A stretch of DNA of 64,000 nt. It comes from Selaginella tamariscina (taxonomy: Eukaryota; Streptophyta; Lycopodiopsida; Selaginellales; Selaginellaceae). The notes under the pieces were generated by a model. That model saw only the letters and a list, made by a program, of their open reading frames with translations. It was not told the origin of the DNA and searched no databases. The stretch is from contig PUQB01000027.1 of NCBI GenBank assembly GCA_003024785.1, forward strand, positions 938,046 through 1,002,045. Direction: 5' to 3'. The translations under genes were made by a program, and so were the position numbers. Position 1 is the first letter of the stretch; each line of letters starts with the position of its first letter. Positions 24,165-35,553 of this stretch are shown piece after piece.

Positions 24165-25577
24165 ATAAGCCTCTATGCACTCATATTCTTATCACAAATT
24201 ACATATTAACAAGGATGGCAATTCCTAATTACATTCGTGAGATTGTTAGGTGGTGTAACAACATAAAAATATTGATCAAAAGTGATTTGATTAATCCGAA
24301 ATTGATGATTTAAAGAAAATGAGGAGATTTCTCTATATGGTTAAGGAAAAAGTAATTACAAATAAATTAACAGGTTAATAAAGAAATGATTTCATTTGTA
24401 ATTATGTTTAATAGTATTTTTTAATTATTAAAATTTTTACAATGAAGAATAATATAAATATTCTAAGATATTTTAATATTCTTTATTACGTAAATTAATG
24501 AAGGATTAATTTGTTAATTAATTAATAATTAATACTTAATTAAATGTTAATATAAAAAATAATAATTAAAACTCAAGTATTAATTAGTAATTTATTTTAT
24601 ATTCCCATCTTCATGTTTTTAATTACAACGTGCATTTATAGAAGTTAAAACTAGTTCATATTGTAGATATTACTATGTATATTGGCTAGGTCTCACACAT
24701 GAGACCAAGAACTATCATATCAATTTTGTTCTTGGCAAATGCACTACTAAACTTGTCAAACGTTACATTATACACACTATCAATAGTAAGGATCCTACTT
24801 AAAAATTAGTAATAGTTGGCATTGATAAGCAATACCTAAGTGATCTATAAGAAATGTTAAACATAAATTTTCGCAAAGACGCTCAATGGCCTTTTGAAAA
24901 TGGAAAAGTTATTGATTAAATATACATATGTAAGACTTATTGAGATGAAATGTCACCCTTCATAATTGGTTTCATGAAATCTTATAACCTAAAGAAAGTA
25001 ATACCTTTATGAAGTACTGCAAACCGTAATGCTACATGTACACTAATTATAATTGTAATATATACTAGCACTCATTCTCCCTACAAAACATGAAAAATAA
25101 GTTTGGACTTTTCTAACATTTAGTATATCTAATCTTTATCAAGGTGAAGGGGCCAAGAATAGAATATTGAATTTTTTATGAATTAAAGAGAAAAAAAGAA
25201 TAACAAAGGAAATCCACAATAATATAATATGAATCAGAATTATATAAATATTTATGAATTGAATAGGAAATTAAAAAATAACAAAGGAGAATTCCAACTT
25301 ATGTTGAATTGAAATGCTAAAATAAAATCTTAACCTCCTTTATATAGAAGTACAGCCTTAAAATATTCTTAATAAATAACCTTTTGAAAGTCTCCATGCA
25401 TGACTAGACCATGCACAAATGACATGGATCATTAATTCTTAGATACTCTAAATATTCCTTGTTTGTGTAATATATAAAAAAGGTTTTTTAGAATGTTAAG
25501 ATATCAAATTCTTGGCATTGACATCAAGATCATATTAATATATTTTAATATATATTTTAGCATCATCAACATTATTT
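24165..25577. other. Very AT-rich intergenic DNA
   Basis: Long runs of A/T with short direct repeats ('taattaattaataattaata' near 24510). No coding or RNA feature was recognised. Confidence 0.5.
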
Positions 25578-25859
25578 TACTATATTGGGAAATTTAATAA
25601 AATGCCCTTGAGATTTTTGAGTAATTACAATAATGCTCTCAGACTTTCAAAAATTACCAAAATGCCCTTTGGATAGCTTGGGTAACAAGTTTTATTTGTA
25701 TTATATTACTTTGCAAAAATTACAAATTTGTTCTTCCAACTAATTAAATTTTAGAGCTGGTTTAAGGTTAGGTTTGGGTTTAGTGCAAAGTGGGTAGGGA
25801 TGAAAGCATTGTATGGGAGCTCGATTTTGCTCCATCAAGGAGTGCAAATAAGTGGTAAG

Positions 25860-26780
25860 AGATTGATGCAGTTATTCAAGATCATGTAAAATTAATTGTG
25901 ATCAAGTTGGATTAGCACATTTTCAGGTGAAATGTGTGGAAGAAGTTGTATGTGCTTCAATGGTTAAATCTAGTGTGGAGGTTGTGTTGAAGACAATGTG
26001 TAGTGAACACTCTTGCTATGATGTCAGCCAATGGAATAATAAAGAGAATAGTGTCAAGTAGGTTGTTAAGAAATATACTCAAAAGTTTCATAATCAATTA
26101 AAGTACAAGCCTTCTCAACTTGATGAAGATGTAAGACATGAGCATGGTATAAAGATTAACTACGTCTGGCTTAGTTGACAAAGGAAACTAGCATGATACA
26201 TTCAATGGTAGTCAAAAGGAAGATTATTGAAAAGATTTTATGATCAAATAGTAGAAGTTAATCATGATATTATTGGTATTGTGCTATTATTGATTTGGAT
26301 ATACAATCTTGACAAGTGTAAGGGCATATTGTTAATTGTAACAATAGTAAATGCTCATGACAGCTTGTTTCCTCTTACATATGGTTGGATTGGCATTGAG
26401 AATGATAACAACTTAAGCTAGTCCGTAAGAAGTCTCCAAAGTTATTTTGTACTTGAGAGACATGATTTTTTTTATTTAAAGGAGTGATGAAAAGTGTAGT
26501 CATTATTTCTAGGGGAAATACTATTTATGGATATTGCTTGAGGCACTTGGCAAAAAAACTTTAAGAAACAATTTAAAAGCACAAAACTTGTGAAGCTTTT
26601 ACGAAAGGTGGATGATGTTGAGACAATTACCAAGTTTGAGGAAGTAATCCAAAAAATTCAAGATAATTATTGATGTTGTAACATAGATGTTTAATGAGGC
26701 TCGTCATCTTCACTTTTGGGCTGAAGTTTATTTCATGCTCCATGTTTTGGACATTTTACATTCAATATCGCTAAGTCCTT
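25860..26780 (+). pseudogene. MULE transposase, decayed
   Basis: Plus-strand translation gives KGILLIVTIVNAHDSLFPLT followed by YGWIGIENDNNLS, the central block of plant MULE transposases (usually G-I-L-L-x-A-x-x-x-D-x-N-x-x-x-F-P-L-A). Later come KNFKKQFKSTKLVKLLRKV and FEEVIQKIQ. Upstream pieces (about 25930-26220) fit the N-terminal part. At least six in-frame stops break it. The enzyme would have cut and joined the element ends. Confidence 0.75.
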
Positions 26781-29185
26781 GAATATTTAATTACTTAAGA
26801 CAAAGGGCAAATCAATATTATGCATGATGAACATATATAAAAGATAATGACATGGTTTTTTAAAAGAATTAAATACTAAGGCATAGGTGGCTACATAACA
26901 CAACAATTTATAGGTGGATAATAAGATCAAAAATGTTATTTCTCGTGATCATTATTATAAGGTGTTTCATGTTGTTAAAAACCTTTTCAAAGTTGTAACA
27001 GCAAAGCATAAACATGTGTGAGCACAATCCTAACCACCTTAGCAATGGGAAATGTGAAAATTTTTGTTACTCCTTTAATTAATTCATAAGTTCATAAGAA
27101 TTATGATTTAGAACGTTTCAATTATTGAAAATCACTTGAATCTAAAAAGATGGGTTGCTAATGAGTGATCTTTAAGGATTACTTCAGAATTTTGAAGCTC
27201 CAATTTTGTATTTTGATAAAAAAATTTTATTATGTGGGAGTTTAAGGTTGATGCATGTGTCTAGTTGATTGTTTGGTTTTTCTGCTCTAAATTTTTGGGA
27301 AAGGCCTAAGAGATCACTCCCTCATTGCCCATATCCTCAATTTCGTCATAAATTCAGTGTTATGTGCAATTTTAGGATTTAATACATGTGCATCTTAATT
27401 ATTCAATTTTTTGGCAAAATTGAGGAAATGGGCAATGAGGGAGTGATCTCTTAAGTCTCTAGCAAAATATTGGAGCTGAGATTTGAGTTTGTATGTGATT
27501 TTAAGTTTTGTTGCATTTGCCTAAAAAGGACAAAACTGCATGGCAACTTTAATGAGTCATGTGAATAGTTGTTGTTGTTATGGGTCTAGAACATAGTGTT
27601 ACCATATATGGCAAGGCTAGATTGTCATATATGAACTACAAAATCATGTTGGTTATGTCTTGTTTTAAAGTGATATTCTTAACTCTCTTGCGTGCTAAGG
27701 AAGTAGAGTTGGACAAGACACCAAACTACAGTGGTACATATGATGATGTGAATTAGTCAGCTATAACTATCATTTAGTATGACCAGGGTTCAATGGTGGT
27801 CCTTTTAGCTAAACATGATGATTTAGTAACGTTTGTTCTTGTTCTAGTCTTGCATGTGGGGGCAATGCTCAATGATTTTGTTAAAGAAGCTTCATGGTTA
27901 GTTGGTGTATGTATGTTGATGGTTGTGTTGCATGCATTTGTTCCTTGTAACAACATTGTTTCTTACAACATTTACAATGAATGGGCAAAGTTGTGTGGCA
28001 ACTTTGTGGAAACAACATACGCACTTGATTGGTTCGTTGCTTGGGTTAGGCACCACCTACGAGCTTATGATGAATGGTCAGAGAACTAAAGACCCTAAGT
28101 GGCATGATGTTGGTTGGGTGCTTGGTTGATTTGATTAGAAGAAGCTATACAGTTTGTTAGTTTAGGCATTTGCATCCAATACTTTATGGCTTCTATTATT
28201 TGCAGTAGTGACACCTGTTTTAGTCAGCTTCCCAAGATTTGAGCTACTAGTGGAAGTGTGACTCCATATTTGAGGTGGTAGTGAGCCACCATATTCACTT
28301 GCAAGGTGTGCGTTGAACCTAACGCACAACCAAGAATCAACCTCCCATGCTTGGAATTGAGCTTGATAAGTGTGGTTCCTCTTTGATGAGCATTTACTAT
28401 AGAATTTGCAAATGATTGGTTTAAGTTTAATGGGTATCTTATAAGAGGGCAACTACAACAATGGTTCTTGTTCATTAAGAGGTTGTGTGTTTGTAATAAA
28501 TGATCATTATGAAGCATGTTGGCATATTATCCTTGGGCATTTAACTTCTGATTTTGGTGGATATGTATGTGGCATGCTATAGTGGGCATCTACTGTAGAA
28601 TGCTTTGACTTTTGTTTATCTTTGTTTGTTTTTACTTTGGTGTATGCTTGGTGAGCTGTGGTTTGGAATTTAAAACTCAAGATAGTATCCGAGGCAAGAG
28701 ACTAGACTCATAAAGGTCTGAATCAATTACTTTCTTCTTCATACACTTAACGATGCTTGGGGTCTTAGCGGGATGGGAATAAGAATAGGTTTATATAAAA
28801 TTCCTTAGGATGTTTTGATGTACACCTGTGATTAGCCCCTTGAATAAACTTTAACATTCCAACAAGCATGAGCATGTTATGAACTTACAAGCTAGAATAT
28901 GCTTATGTATGAGGTGATAAAAGTCATGTATTTCTTGTGCTCATGTTGCAGCATAAATTTTATATAGAGGGAACAAGTGCAAGTTTACACTTACATGTTA
29001 TACTATCTTCAAGCATATTGTGCAACTTATAAAGGAATTATTATTCATGTGTCACACCGAGTAGAGTAGAGAGGAATATGTTATTCCTAATTAGGTCTCG
29101 CATATTTGGATGGCCCAAAAAGCATCTTATTTGCTCATTAATGGAGGATGAAGAAAAGCAAGAGATTCATTCCTCACAATGTTGT
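26781..29185. other. MULE interior without recognisable genes
   Basis: Apart from the foldback at 27308-27452, no domain was recognised. The overlapping frames at 27793-28129 and 28162-28517 have no supporting motif. Confidence 0.4.
27308..27452. repeat. 36-bp inverted repeat (foldback)
   Basis: Bases 27308-27343 (starting aagagatcactccctcattg) and 27417-27452 are reverse complements with a single mismatch. Weaker complementarity extends outward by about 25-30 bp on each side. The 73-bp loop is AT-rich. It lies inside the MULE and could be a small foldback element or a hairpin-forming transcript. Confidence 0.8.
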
Positions 29186-29560
29186 TGTCACGACCTTGTG
29201 CAAAGGGCGAAACCTTTAGAACAAGGGTGGAACCTTGAAAGGAGGAGATTGTATTCAAGAAAGAAATGAATACAAAATGAAACACAAGGCCGAAGACTAG
29301 TGTTGAATGATTCTGAGAAACCTGAAACTGGAACCCTGTTTATATATCTGAGGTCCTGAGAATTGTATGGTTCACAACTGGTCTGGAATGTGTGGTCCAC
29401 AACTGGTCTGGAACATGCGTATGAATATACGCCTTGCTATTGATGATGTAGTTCAGCATCCAGGATCATACGGACCAGTTGGTTAACACATGTGTGTGTT
29501 AGTCAAAAGGTCTCGGGTTCAAGTCCTGTGAAAGGCAAAAAATAATCCATGATCCTTACA
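29186..29560 (-). repeat. 3' LTR of chromovirus 2 (complete)
   Basis: 375 bp, starting TGTCACGACC and ending GATCCTTACA. The right border is fixed by the abutting minus-strand purine tract (29561-29575) and by the end of the solo LTR at 3912. Near the right end the + strand has a tRNA-like A-box phrase (agttggttaac, 29478-29488) and a B-box phrase (ggttcaagtcc, 29516-29526). Confidence 0.9.
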
Positions 29561-29575
29561 CTATCTCTCCCTTTG
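29561..29575 (-). promoter_or_regulatory. Polypurine tract of chromovirus 2
   Basis: The minus strand reads caaagggagagatag directly before the 3' LTR. In LTR elements this RNase H-resistant tract primes plus-strand DNA synthesis. A second copy of the same tract, with the LTR end attached, lies inside the adjacent array at about 29700-29740. Confidence 0.75.
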
Positions 29576-29576
29576 A

Positions 29577-30830
29577 TGATGAGCACTGCGCGTCACTTGT
29601 CCAGGTTTTGCAGGATATCGTTGAGCACTGCGCGTCACTTGTCCAGGTTTTGCAGGATATCGTTGATGGAACTCGGCAACAAGATCAGGAGCATGAACAA
29701 AAAATAATCCATGATCCTTACACTATCTCTCCCTTTGATGATGAGCACTGCGCGTCACTAGTCCAGGTTTTGCAGGATATCGTTGATGGAACTCACTGCG
29801 TGTCACTGGTCCAGGTTTTGCAGGATATCGTTGATGGAACTCGGCAACAAGATCAGGAGCATGAATAGGTTGAGCACTGCGCATCATTGGTCCAGGTTTT
29901 GCAGGATATCGTTGATGGAACTCGGCAACAAAATCAGGAGCATGAACAGGTTTTGCAGGATATCATTGATGGAACTCGGCAATAAGATCAGGAGCATGAA
30001 CAAGATGAGTAGCAGGCTCTCAAGTGCGTTCACCAGGTGGATAATCGATCCAGTCTACGAAATTGAAGCTGACCACGAACAAGTTTGGAGGATATCGTTG
30101 ATGGAACTCGGCAACAAGATCAGGAGCATGAACAGGTTTTGCAGGATATCGTTGATGGAACTCGGCAACAAGATCAGGAGCATGAACAAGATGAGCAGCA
30201 GGCTCTCAAGTGCGTTCACCAGGTGGATAATCGATCCAGTCTACGAAATAGTGAAGCTGACCACGAACAAGTTTGGAGGATATCGTTGATGGAACTCGGC
30301 AACAAGATCAGGAGCATGAACAGGTTTTGCAGGATATCGTTGATGGAACTCGGCAACAAGATCAGGAGCATGAACAAGATGAGCAGCAGGCTCTCAAGTG
30401 CGTTCACCAGGTGGATAATCGATCCAGTCTACGAAATAGTGAAGCTGACCACAAACAAGTTTGGAGGATATCGTTGATGGAACTCGGCAACAAGATCAGG
30501 AGCATGAACAAGATGAGCTGCAGGATATCGTTGATGGAACTCGGCAACAAGATCAGGAGCATGAACAAGATGAGCAGCAGGCTCTCAAGTGCGTTCACCA
30601 GGTGGATAACCGATCCAGTCTACGAAATAGTGAAGCTGACCAAGAACAAGTTTGGAGGATATCGTTGATGGAACTCGGCAACAAGATCAGGAACATGAAC
30701 AAGATGAGCAACAGGCTCTCAAGTGCGTTCACCAGGTGGATAACCGATCCAGTCTACAAAATAGTGAAGCTGACCACAGTCTATGAAATAGTGAAGCTGA
30801 CCACGAACAAGTTTGGAGTCAAGAATTGCA
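29577..30830 (-). repeat. Tandem array grown from the chromodomain end of chromovirus 2
   Basis: The phrase 'aagtttggaggatatcgttg' starts at about 30081, 30269, 30457 and 30648, giving periods of 188, 188 and 191; a last partial copy starts at 30809. Shorter subunits ('ttttgcaggatatcgttgatg' plus 'gcaacaagatcaggagcatg') alternate within it. At 29577-29860 a different arrangement includes 'gagcactgcgcgtcac' repeats. On the minus strand the unit contains AEFHQRYPPN, the end of a chromodomain, so the array arose from coding sequence between the chromodomain and the purine tract. Plus-strand open frames here are by-products of the repeat. Confidence 0.9.
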
Positions 30831-32049
30831 GCAACCTCGAACTCAGGTTCACCAGCAACTATAACACGGGGATGGATCCGGATGGTTGGCGGAAGCTCGA
30901 GACGAAACGTCATCAGAGAGTTTTTCGATGATGCGAAATGGCCCCAAGCGTTGATAGTCCAGCTTGTCACAGGGACGTGTGGTTGGCCAATGACGCCGGA
31001 GGAGCCACACTTGGTCACCAATTGTGAATGCTGGAGGAGAGGAACGGGAACGATCAGCAGCTTGTTGTTGCAAATCCCGAGCGCGTTGAAGATGATGCTG
31101 CACTTCTTCATGGACCTGTCGGAGATGCTCAACACGATCATCGGCAGCAGTGGTGAGGCCAGGAACCACGGGCAAGCTGTAGGACCAGCGAGGATGAACA
31201 CCAGAGAACGCGAAAAATGGCGACACACCTATGGATGAGTGTGCCGTGTTGTTGTACGCGAACTCGGCAGCAGGAAGGAGATCGACCCAATCATCTTGCA
31301 GATGAGAAATGAAACACCGGAGATATTGTTCCAGAGTCTGAATCGTGCGCTCCGATTGTCCATCTGTTTCAGGATGATGTGCAGTAGACAGCTTCCGGTG
31401 ATACGTAGCCGATCTAGGAATCTCCGCCAGAATGCCGAAGTGAACTGGGGACCTCGATCAGTGACAAGTTCATCAGGAAGACCATGAAGACGGAACACCT
31501 CCCGGTACACCAGATCTGCAGCATCAGGACCCGAACATGTCTTGTTGCAGGGAACAAAGTGCGCCATCTTAGAGAACCGATCAACAATGACTAGGACAGC
31601 ATCAAACCCTCTAGAAGGCGGTAAATCCGTGAGGAAATCCATGGTGATGGATGACCATGGCCGCTGAGCAATAGGAAGAGGCTGTAGTAGTCCAACCGGT
31701 CGATGACGAGGAAGCTTTGTACGCTGGCACGTGTCACAAGATCGCACAAATCTCTCAACATACACGCGAAGCCGAGGCCACCAGAACACCCGTTGTACCA
31801 GCTCGATCGTCTTCGAATGCCAAAATGTCCTGCAGCTGTGTTGTCATGGCAGTGTTGGACAGCTCGCAACCTCAGTTCTCCGTCCGGAACATAGATTTGG
31901 ATGTGGTGGTACAGCAACCCATTATGAAGATGGAAAGCAGCATAATCTCGTAGTTGTGACCCTGAAGACAATGGCTGAACTCGTCGAACATGTGCAAGGA
32001 CATCACGAGCAAACTCGTCTTGAGGGAGATTTTCTCGGATTAGATCCAA
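30719..32049 (-). pseudogene. Integrase and chromodomain of chromovirus 2
   Basis: The minus-strand order is as follows. The H2C2 zinc-binding part is HCHDNTAAGHFGIRR, with SCDTCQRTKLPRH downstream (31.7-31.9 kb). The catalytic core is PWSSITMDFLTDLPPSRGFD and VTDRGPQFTSAFWRRFLD (31.4-31.7 kb). The C-terminal domain is FTIGDQVWLLRRHWPT followed by YQRLGPFRIIEKL (about 30.92-31.05 kb). A chromodomain EVAAILDSKLVRGQLHYFVD, then WIGYPPGERT, lies near 30.72-30.85 kb. At least three frame shifts separate these blocks, and the glutamate of the DDE triad is not readable in frame. Confidence 0.88.
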
Positions 32050-33370
32050 AAAGAAGTGTCAACTGGAGCAGAAGAACGGGAAAGCGCGTTTACCAACAAC
32101 TGGTCGGAGCTCAGGATGACTTGTTCTTGTTGATCAAATCGGATTTCACCTGGTACTGGAGCTAGGTAACTGCGACGAGATAAGGCATCTGCTTTGCCAT
32201 TTAGACGACCGGGACGATGAATAATCGTATCGGAACCGGGACAAAGACTGTGCCCATCGCGCCTGACGTCGATTGAGAACTCGTGCTGTTGCCCAGTACT
32301 GGAGGTTCTTGTGATCACAATACACCTTAACCACATGCGGGGAACCTTCAAGGAATCTGTGCCACTCCTCAAAGGCATCGACGATCGCCAGCAGCTCCTT
32401 GTTGTAGACATCGTAGTTGATCTCAGGTGCAGTGAACTTGCGGGAATGGAAAGCAATGGGATGGAGAAGAATCTGGACCTTCCTGGGACAACACTCCACC
32501 AATGGCGAAGTCAGAGGCATCAGCTTCCACGAAATATGGCTTCGCAGGGTCAGGATGGATAAGAACAGGTGCCGAGGTGAACGCCTTCTTTAGGAACTCG
32601 AACGCCTCCTCAGCCTCAGAGGACCAGACAAATGGAACATCCTTGCCAGTCAACTTCGTCAATGGCAATGCAATCTTGGAGAAATCCCGAACGAAACGTC
32701 GATAGAAGTTCGCAAACCCGAGGAAACATCGAACATCACGAACATTTGATGGTCTCTCCCACTCCAATACAGTCCGGACTTTTGCAGGATCCATGTGAAC
32801 ACCTTCAGCTGAAATGATGTACCCCAGGAACTCGACAGACTGCTGACTGAAAGAGCACTTCTCCAACTTGGCAAACAAGTGGTGCTTCCGGAGCCTCTCC
32901 AAGACTAACCGTACATGCCGTTCGTGTTCTTCTCGAGTCTTGGAAAATATCAGGATGTCGTCTAGGTACATGATGACAAACAAATCCAAGAAGTCCCAAA
33001 ATATCGTTAGCCATGTGCTGGAACACAGCAGGTGCATTTGTCAGGCCGAACGGCATTACTACGTACTCGAAATGTCCGTAGCGTGTACGGAAAGCTGTTT
33101 TCCACTCGTCCCCTTCTCGAATTCGGATGAGATTGTACGCTCCTCTTAAATCGATCTTTGTGAAGTACCGGGCACCAGAAAGACGTTCGAGCATGTCGGA
33201 GACGAGCGGGAGAGGATACTTGTTTGGAATGGTGACCTTATTCAGATCTCGGTAGTCCACCACGAGCCGGAGACTTCCATCCTTCTTGAAACAAAGAATA
33301 CTGGAGCACCAGCCGGTGATCGCGAATGACGGATAAATCCGGTGACAAGATTCTCCTCAATGTATTTCCT
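32040..33370 (-). pseudogene. Reverse transcriptase and RNase H of chromovirus 2
   Basis: RT blocks: [55 protein letters not shown], and the catalytic YLDD box in [13 protein letters not shown] (about 32960). RNase H blocks: [58 protein letters not shown] and [13 protein letters not shown]. All the catalytic motifs can be seen, but frame breaks occur near 33250-33290, 33000 and 32480. Confidence 0.9.
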
Positions 33371-34010
33371 CAATGTCTCCAACTCTGTTGGTGAGAGACC
33401 GTAAATGGGACCGGAGGACGGCTGCTTACCCTCAACGAGATCGATAGGACAGTCGTACTCACGGTGCGGTGGCAAGGCAGAAGCTTTCTTTTTGTCGAAG
33501 ACGTCTGCGAAATCGGCATACTGCTTTGGTAAGGCAGGAGGAACAGAAACATCCTTAGCAGAGCAGGGATAGACTTTGATCGCGAACACGGATGCTGGGT
33601 CATGTCGGCTATCTTTCTTGAACTGCTTCAAGGTGATATGCGAGACTCGAAGTGGAGGAGGAACTGGAACAGGATCGGAATCAAAGAGTGTGGCTGGAGT
33701 TGAAACAGCTGGGAAACTGTTCATGAAACGTTCTCTCCAACCAGGATCCACCAACTCGATCCACGGCAAACCAAGGATAATCGTAGAGTCTGGAATAGAA
33801 ACAACACTGAAGGAGATGTTGCACACAGCACCGCAAGCAACGACCTCAACGAACTCCGTGTCATTTATTACCGCTCCAGATTTGATATCTCGTCCATCAA
33901 CGACCCGTACAGAACCAGGAGTCTTCAAAGGATGTAGACGGATCCCGTGCTGACAGCAAAATTCTTGTCGATGAAATTTGCGTTCGCTCCGCTATCCACC
34001 AAAGCTTTAC
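33371..34010 (-). pseudogene. Protease and linker of chromovirus 2
   Basis: The aspartic-protease active site appears as ALVDSGANANFIDKN on the minus strand near 33975-34005. The flap and C-terminal part follow (IPDSTIILGLPWIELVDP, about 33730-33790), then the linker to RT (FADVFDKKKASALPPHREYD, then CPIDLVEG). The protease would have cut the Gag-Pol precursor. Confidence 0.8.
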
Positions 34011-34169
34011 CAGAGAACTCCACCTCTGGTGTCTTCAGCTGCACCGGAACATGGAACGGCTTGCACACCTTCGTGGATGGAATGGATCCAAGATGAGGAA
34101 GGGAAGATGTTATGAGTGAAGAGCCTTGAGGAACATGAGTTGTTCCACGGCAATCCAGCCGGACGGCTC

Positions 34170-35074
34170 CTATTCGGGCTGGATCTTCTCGTTTCCCGGC
34201 AGCACAGCAAGGGCCACTTCACGAGCTTGTTTTGGACGTCGATGACAATTCTCCAACTTGTGGTACGGGTCCCCACAGTACAAACAAAGCTTGTACTGAA
34301 TCCGCTTCTGACGTTCGGTTGGCAAAAGCTTGCCTCGGCGTGATCGCCCTAATTCCATCGGGGATGGTTCTACTGAGGAAGATGATGAATCAGCAGATGA
34401 GGGAACAGGGACTGCAGAAATGGAAGAAGACGGCACCAAGAAGAAAGAAGGATGCCGACGTTCTTGTTTCCGCTCGATCAACCGGTTGTCACAACGAATT
34501 GCCAACTCGATCATGCTGGTGAGGGTTTCCGGAACCGCAAAATTCAGCAACATGTCTTTGACCTCGTCCTGCAACCCCGACCGGAAAACCTCCTTGAGAG
34601 CACGATCTCCCCATGTGACATCACAAGCAAGAAGTTGAAACTTCGATGCGTACTCTGCTACCGACATACCCCCTTGGTGAAGCTGACGGAGTTTGGTGAT
34701 GGCAGCACTCTCACGATCCACGTCACTGAACATCGCCGTGAACCGTTCCACAAACTCGTCAAAATTCCCAAGGATCGGATCATTGTTCTCCAGCAAGGCT
34801 GAGAACCATGAAAGAGCAGAACCAGAAAGCAGCGACCCGATCAATCCAACCTTAATGGGTTCTGTGCTGTAGCGCCTCGGCTGCATCACGATCCCAGACG
34901 AACTTGATTGAGAAAACCTCGGAACTTCGATCGGGTACCATCGAACTTTTCGGGCATGCTGATCTTCGGCTCTGGAGAATTCGCACGCTGTCGGAGCTGA
35001 TCATTCTCCAGGTGTAGTTGTTTGAGCTGCTGCTGGAGGGCAGCAACTTGCTCATGAAGAGCATGCTCGGACAT
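34170..35074 (-). pseudogene. gag of chromovirus 2
   Basis: It starts at a minus-strand ATG at 35074 (MSEHALHEQVAALQQQLKQL, a coiled coil), continues EPKISMPEKFDGTRSKFRGF, and after a frame break near 34890 gives a long capsid-like stretch (KVGLIGSLLSGSALSWFSAL, FDEFVERFTAMFSDVDRESA). It ends with the CCHC knuckle CLYCGDPYHKLENC (about 34243-34285). The order and spacing are those of Ty3/gypsy gag. Confidence 0.85.
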
Positions 35075-35216
35075 GATGAGTCGAAGAGAAAAATCAAAAA
35101 GAAAAAAGAAGAAAATCAGAAAAGAAAAAGAAAAAAAAAATCGAAAAGAAAATTGAAAAGAGAGAAAGAAAGAAAATGGGATCGATGACAAGCGGAAACA
35201 GAAGCTTGTCACTACC

Positions 35217-35391
35217 CAGAATCATTCAAACTGTCACGACCTTGTGCAAAGGGCGAAACCTTTAGAACAAGGGTGGAACCTTGAAAGGAGGAGATTGTAT
35301 TCAAGAAAGAAATGAATACAAAATGAAACACAAGGCCGAAGACTGGTGTTGAATGATTCTGAGAAACCTGGAACTGGAACCCTGTTATATA
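35217..35391 (-). promoter_or_regulatory. Putative self-priming site, start region and TATA box of chromovirus 2
   Basis: Two bases inside the 5' LTR edge, + strand 35217-35229 (cagaatcattcaa) is the exact reverse complement of LTR bases 35349-35361 (ttgaatgattctg), so 13 bases of the minus-strand transcript can pair. A minus-strand TATATAAC (35384-35391) lies about 25-30 bp upstream of 35361, which places the transcript start at the pairing segment. This is the layout expected for Tf1/sushi-type self-priming. Confidence 0.65.
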
Positions 35392-35553
35392 TCTGAGGTC
35401 CTGAGATTGTATGGTCCACAACTGGTCTGGAATGTGTGGTCCACAACTGGTCTGGAACATGCGTATGAATATACACCTTGCTATTGATGATGTAGTTCAG
35501 CATCCAGGATCATACGGACCAGTTGGTTAACACATGTGTGTGTTAGTCAAAAG
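35232..35553 (-). repeat. 5' LTR of chromovirus 2, outer end missing
   Basis: 322 bp, aligning with 29186-29507. It stops after 'gttagtcaaaag', about 53 bp short of the full LTR, and is joined directly to a 38-bp tandem repeat. The missing part is the one carrying the B-box phrase in the other copies. Confidence 0.88.

Larger units (their letters stand above)
29186..35553 (-). mobile_element. Ty3/gypsy chromovirus 2 nested in the MULE
   Basis: A minus-strand LTR element whose coding domains are more recognisable than those of chromovirus 1. From right to left: 5' LTR (35232-35553, missing its outer end), gag with a CCHC knuckle, protease, RT, RNase H, integrase, chromodomain, a tandem array, a purine tract and the 3' LTR (29186-29560). 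Between blocks the frame changes repeatedly, so it is inactive. The solo LTR at 3508-3912 belongs to the same family. Its sequence and chromodomain resemble the Tcn1-like chromoviruses reported from fungi and seed-free plants; that assignment is from memory and needs a tree. Confidence 0.9.

Noticed and set aside
29608-30931. Several long plus-strand open frames (86-168 codons) that look like a repetitive protein
   Set aside because: They are frames through the tandem array; the repeat is coding only on the minus strand, as the chromodomain end, and no start or splice context supports a plus-strand gene.
32040-35212. Plus-strand frames of 80-140 codons across chromovirus 2
   Set aside because: Antisense shadows of gag and pol, whose motifs are all on the minus strand.
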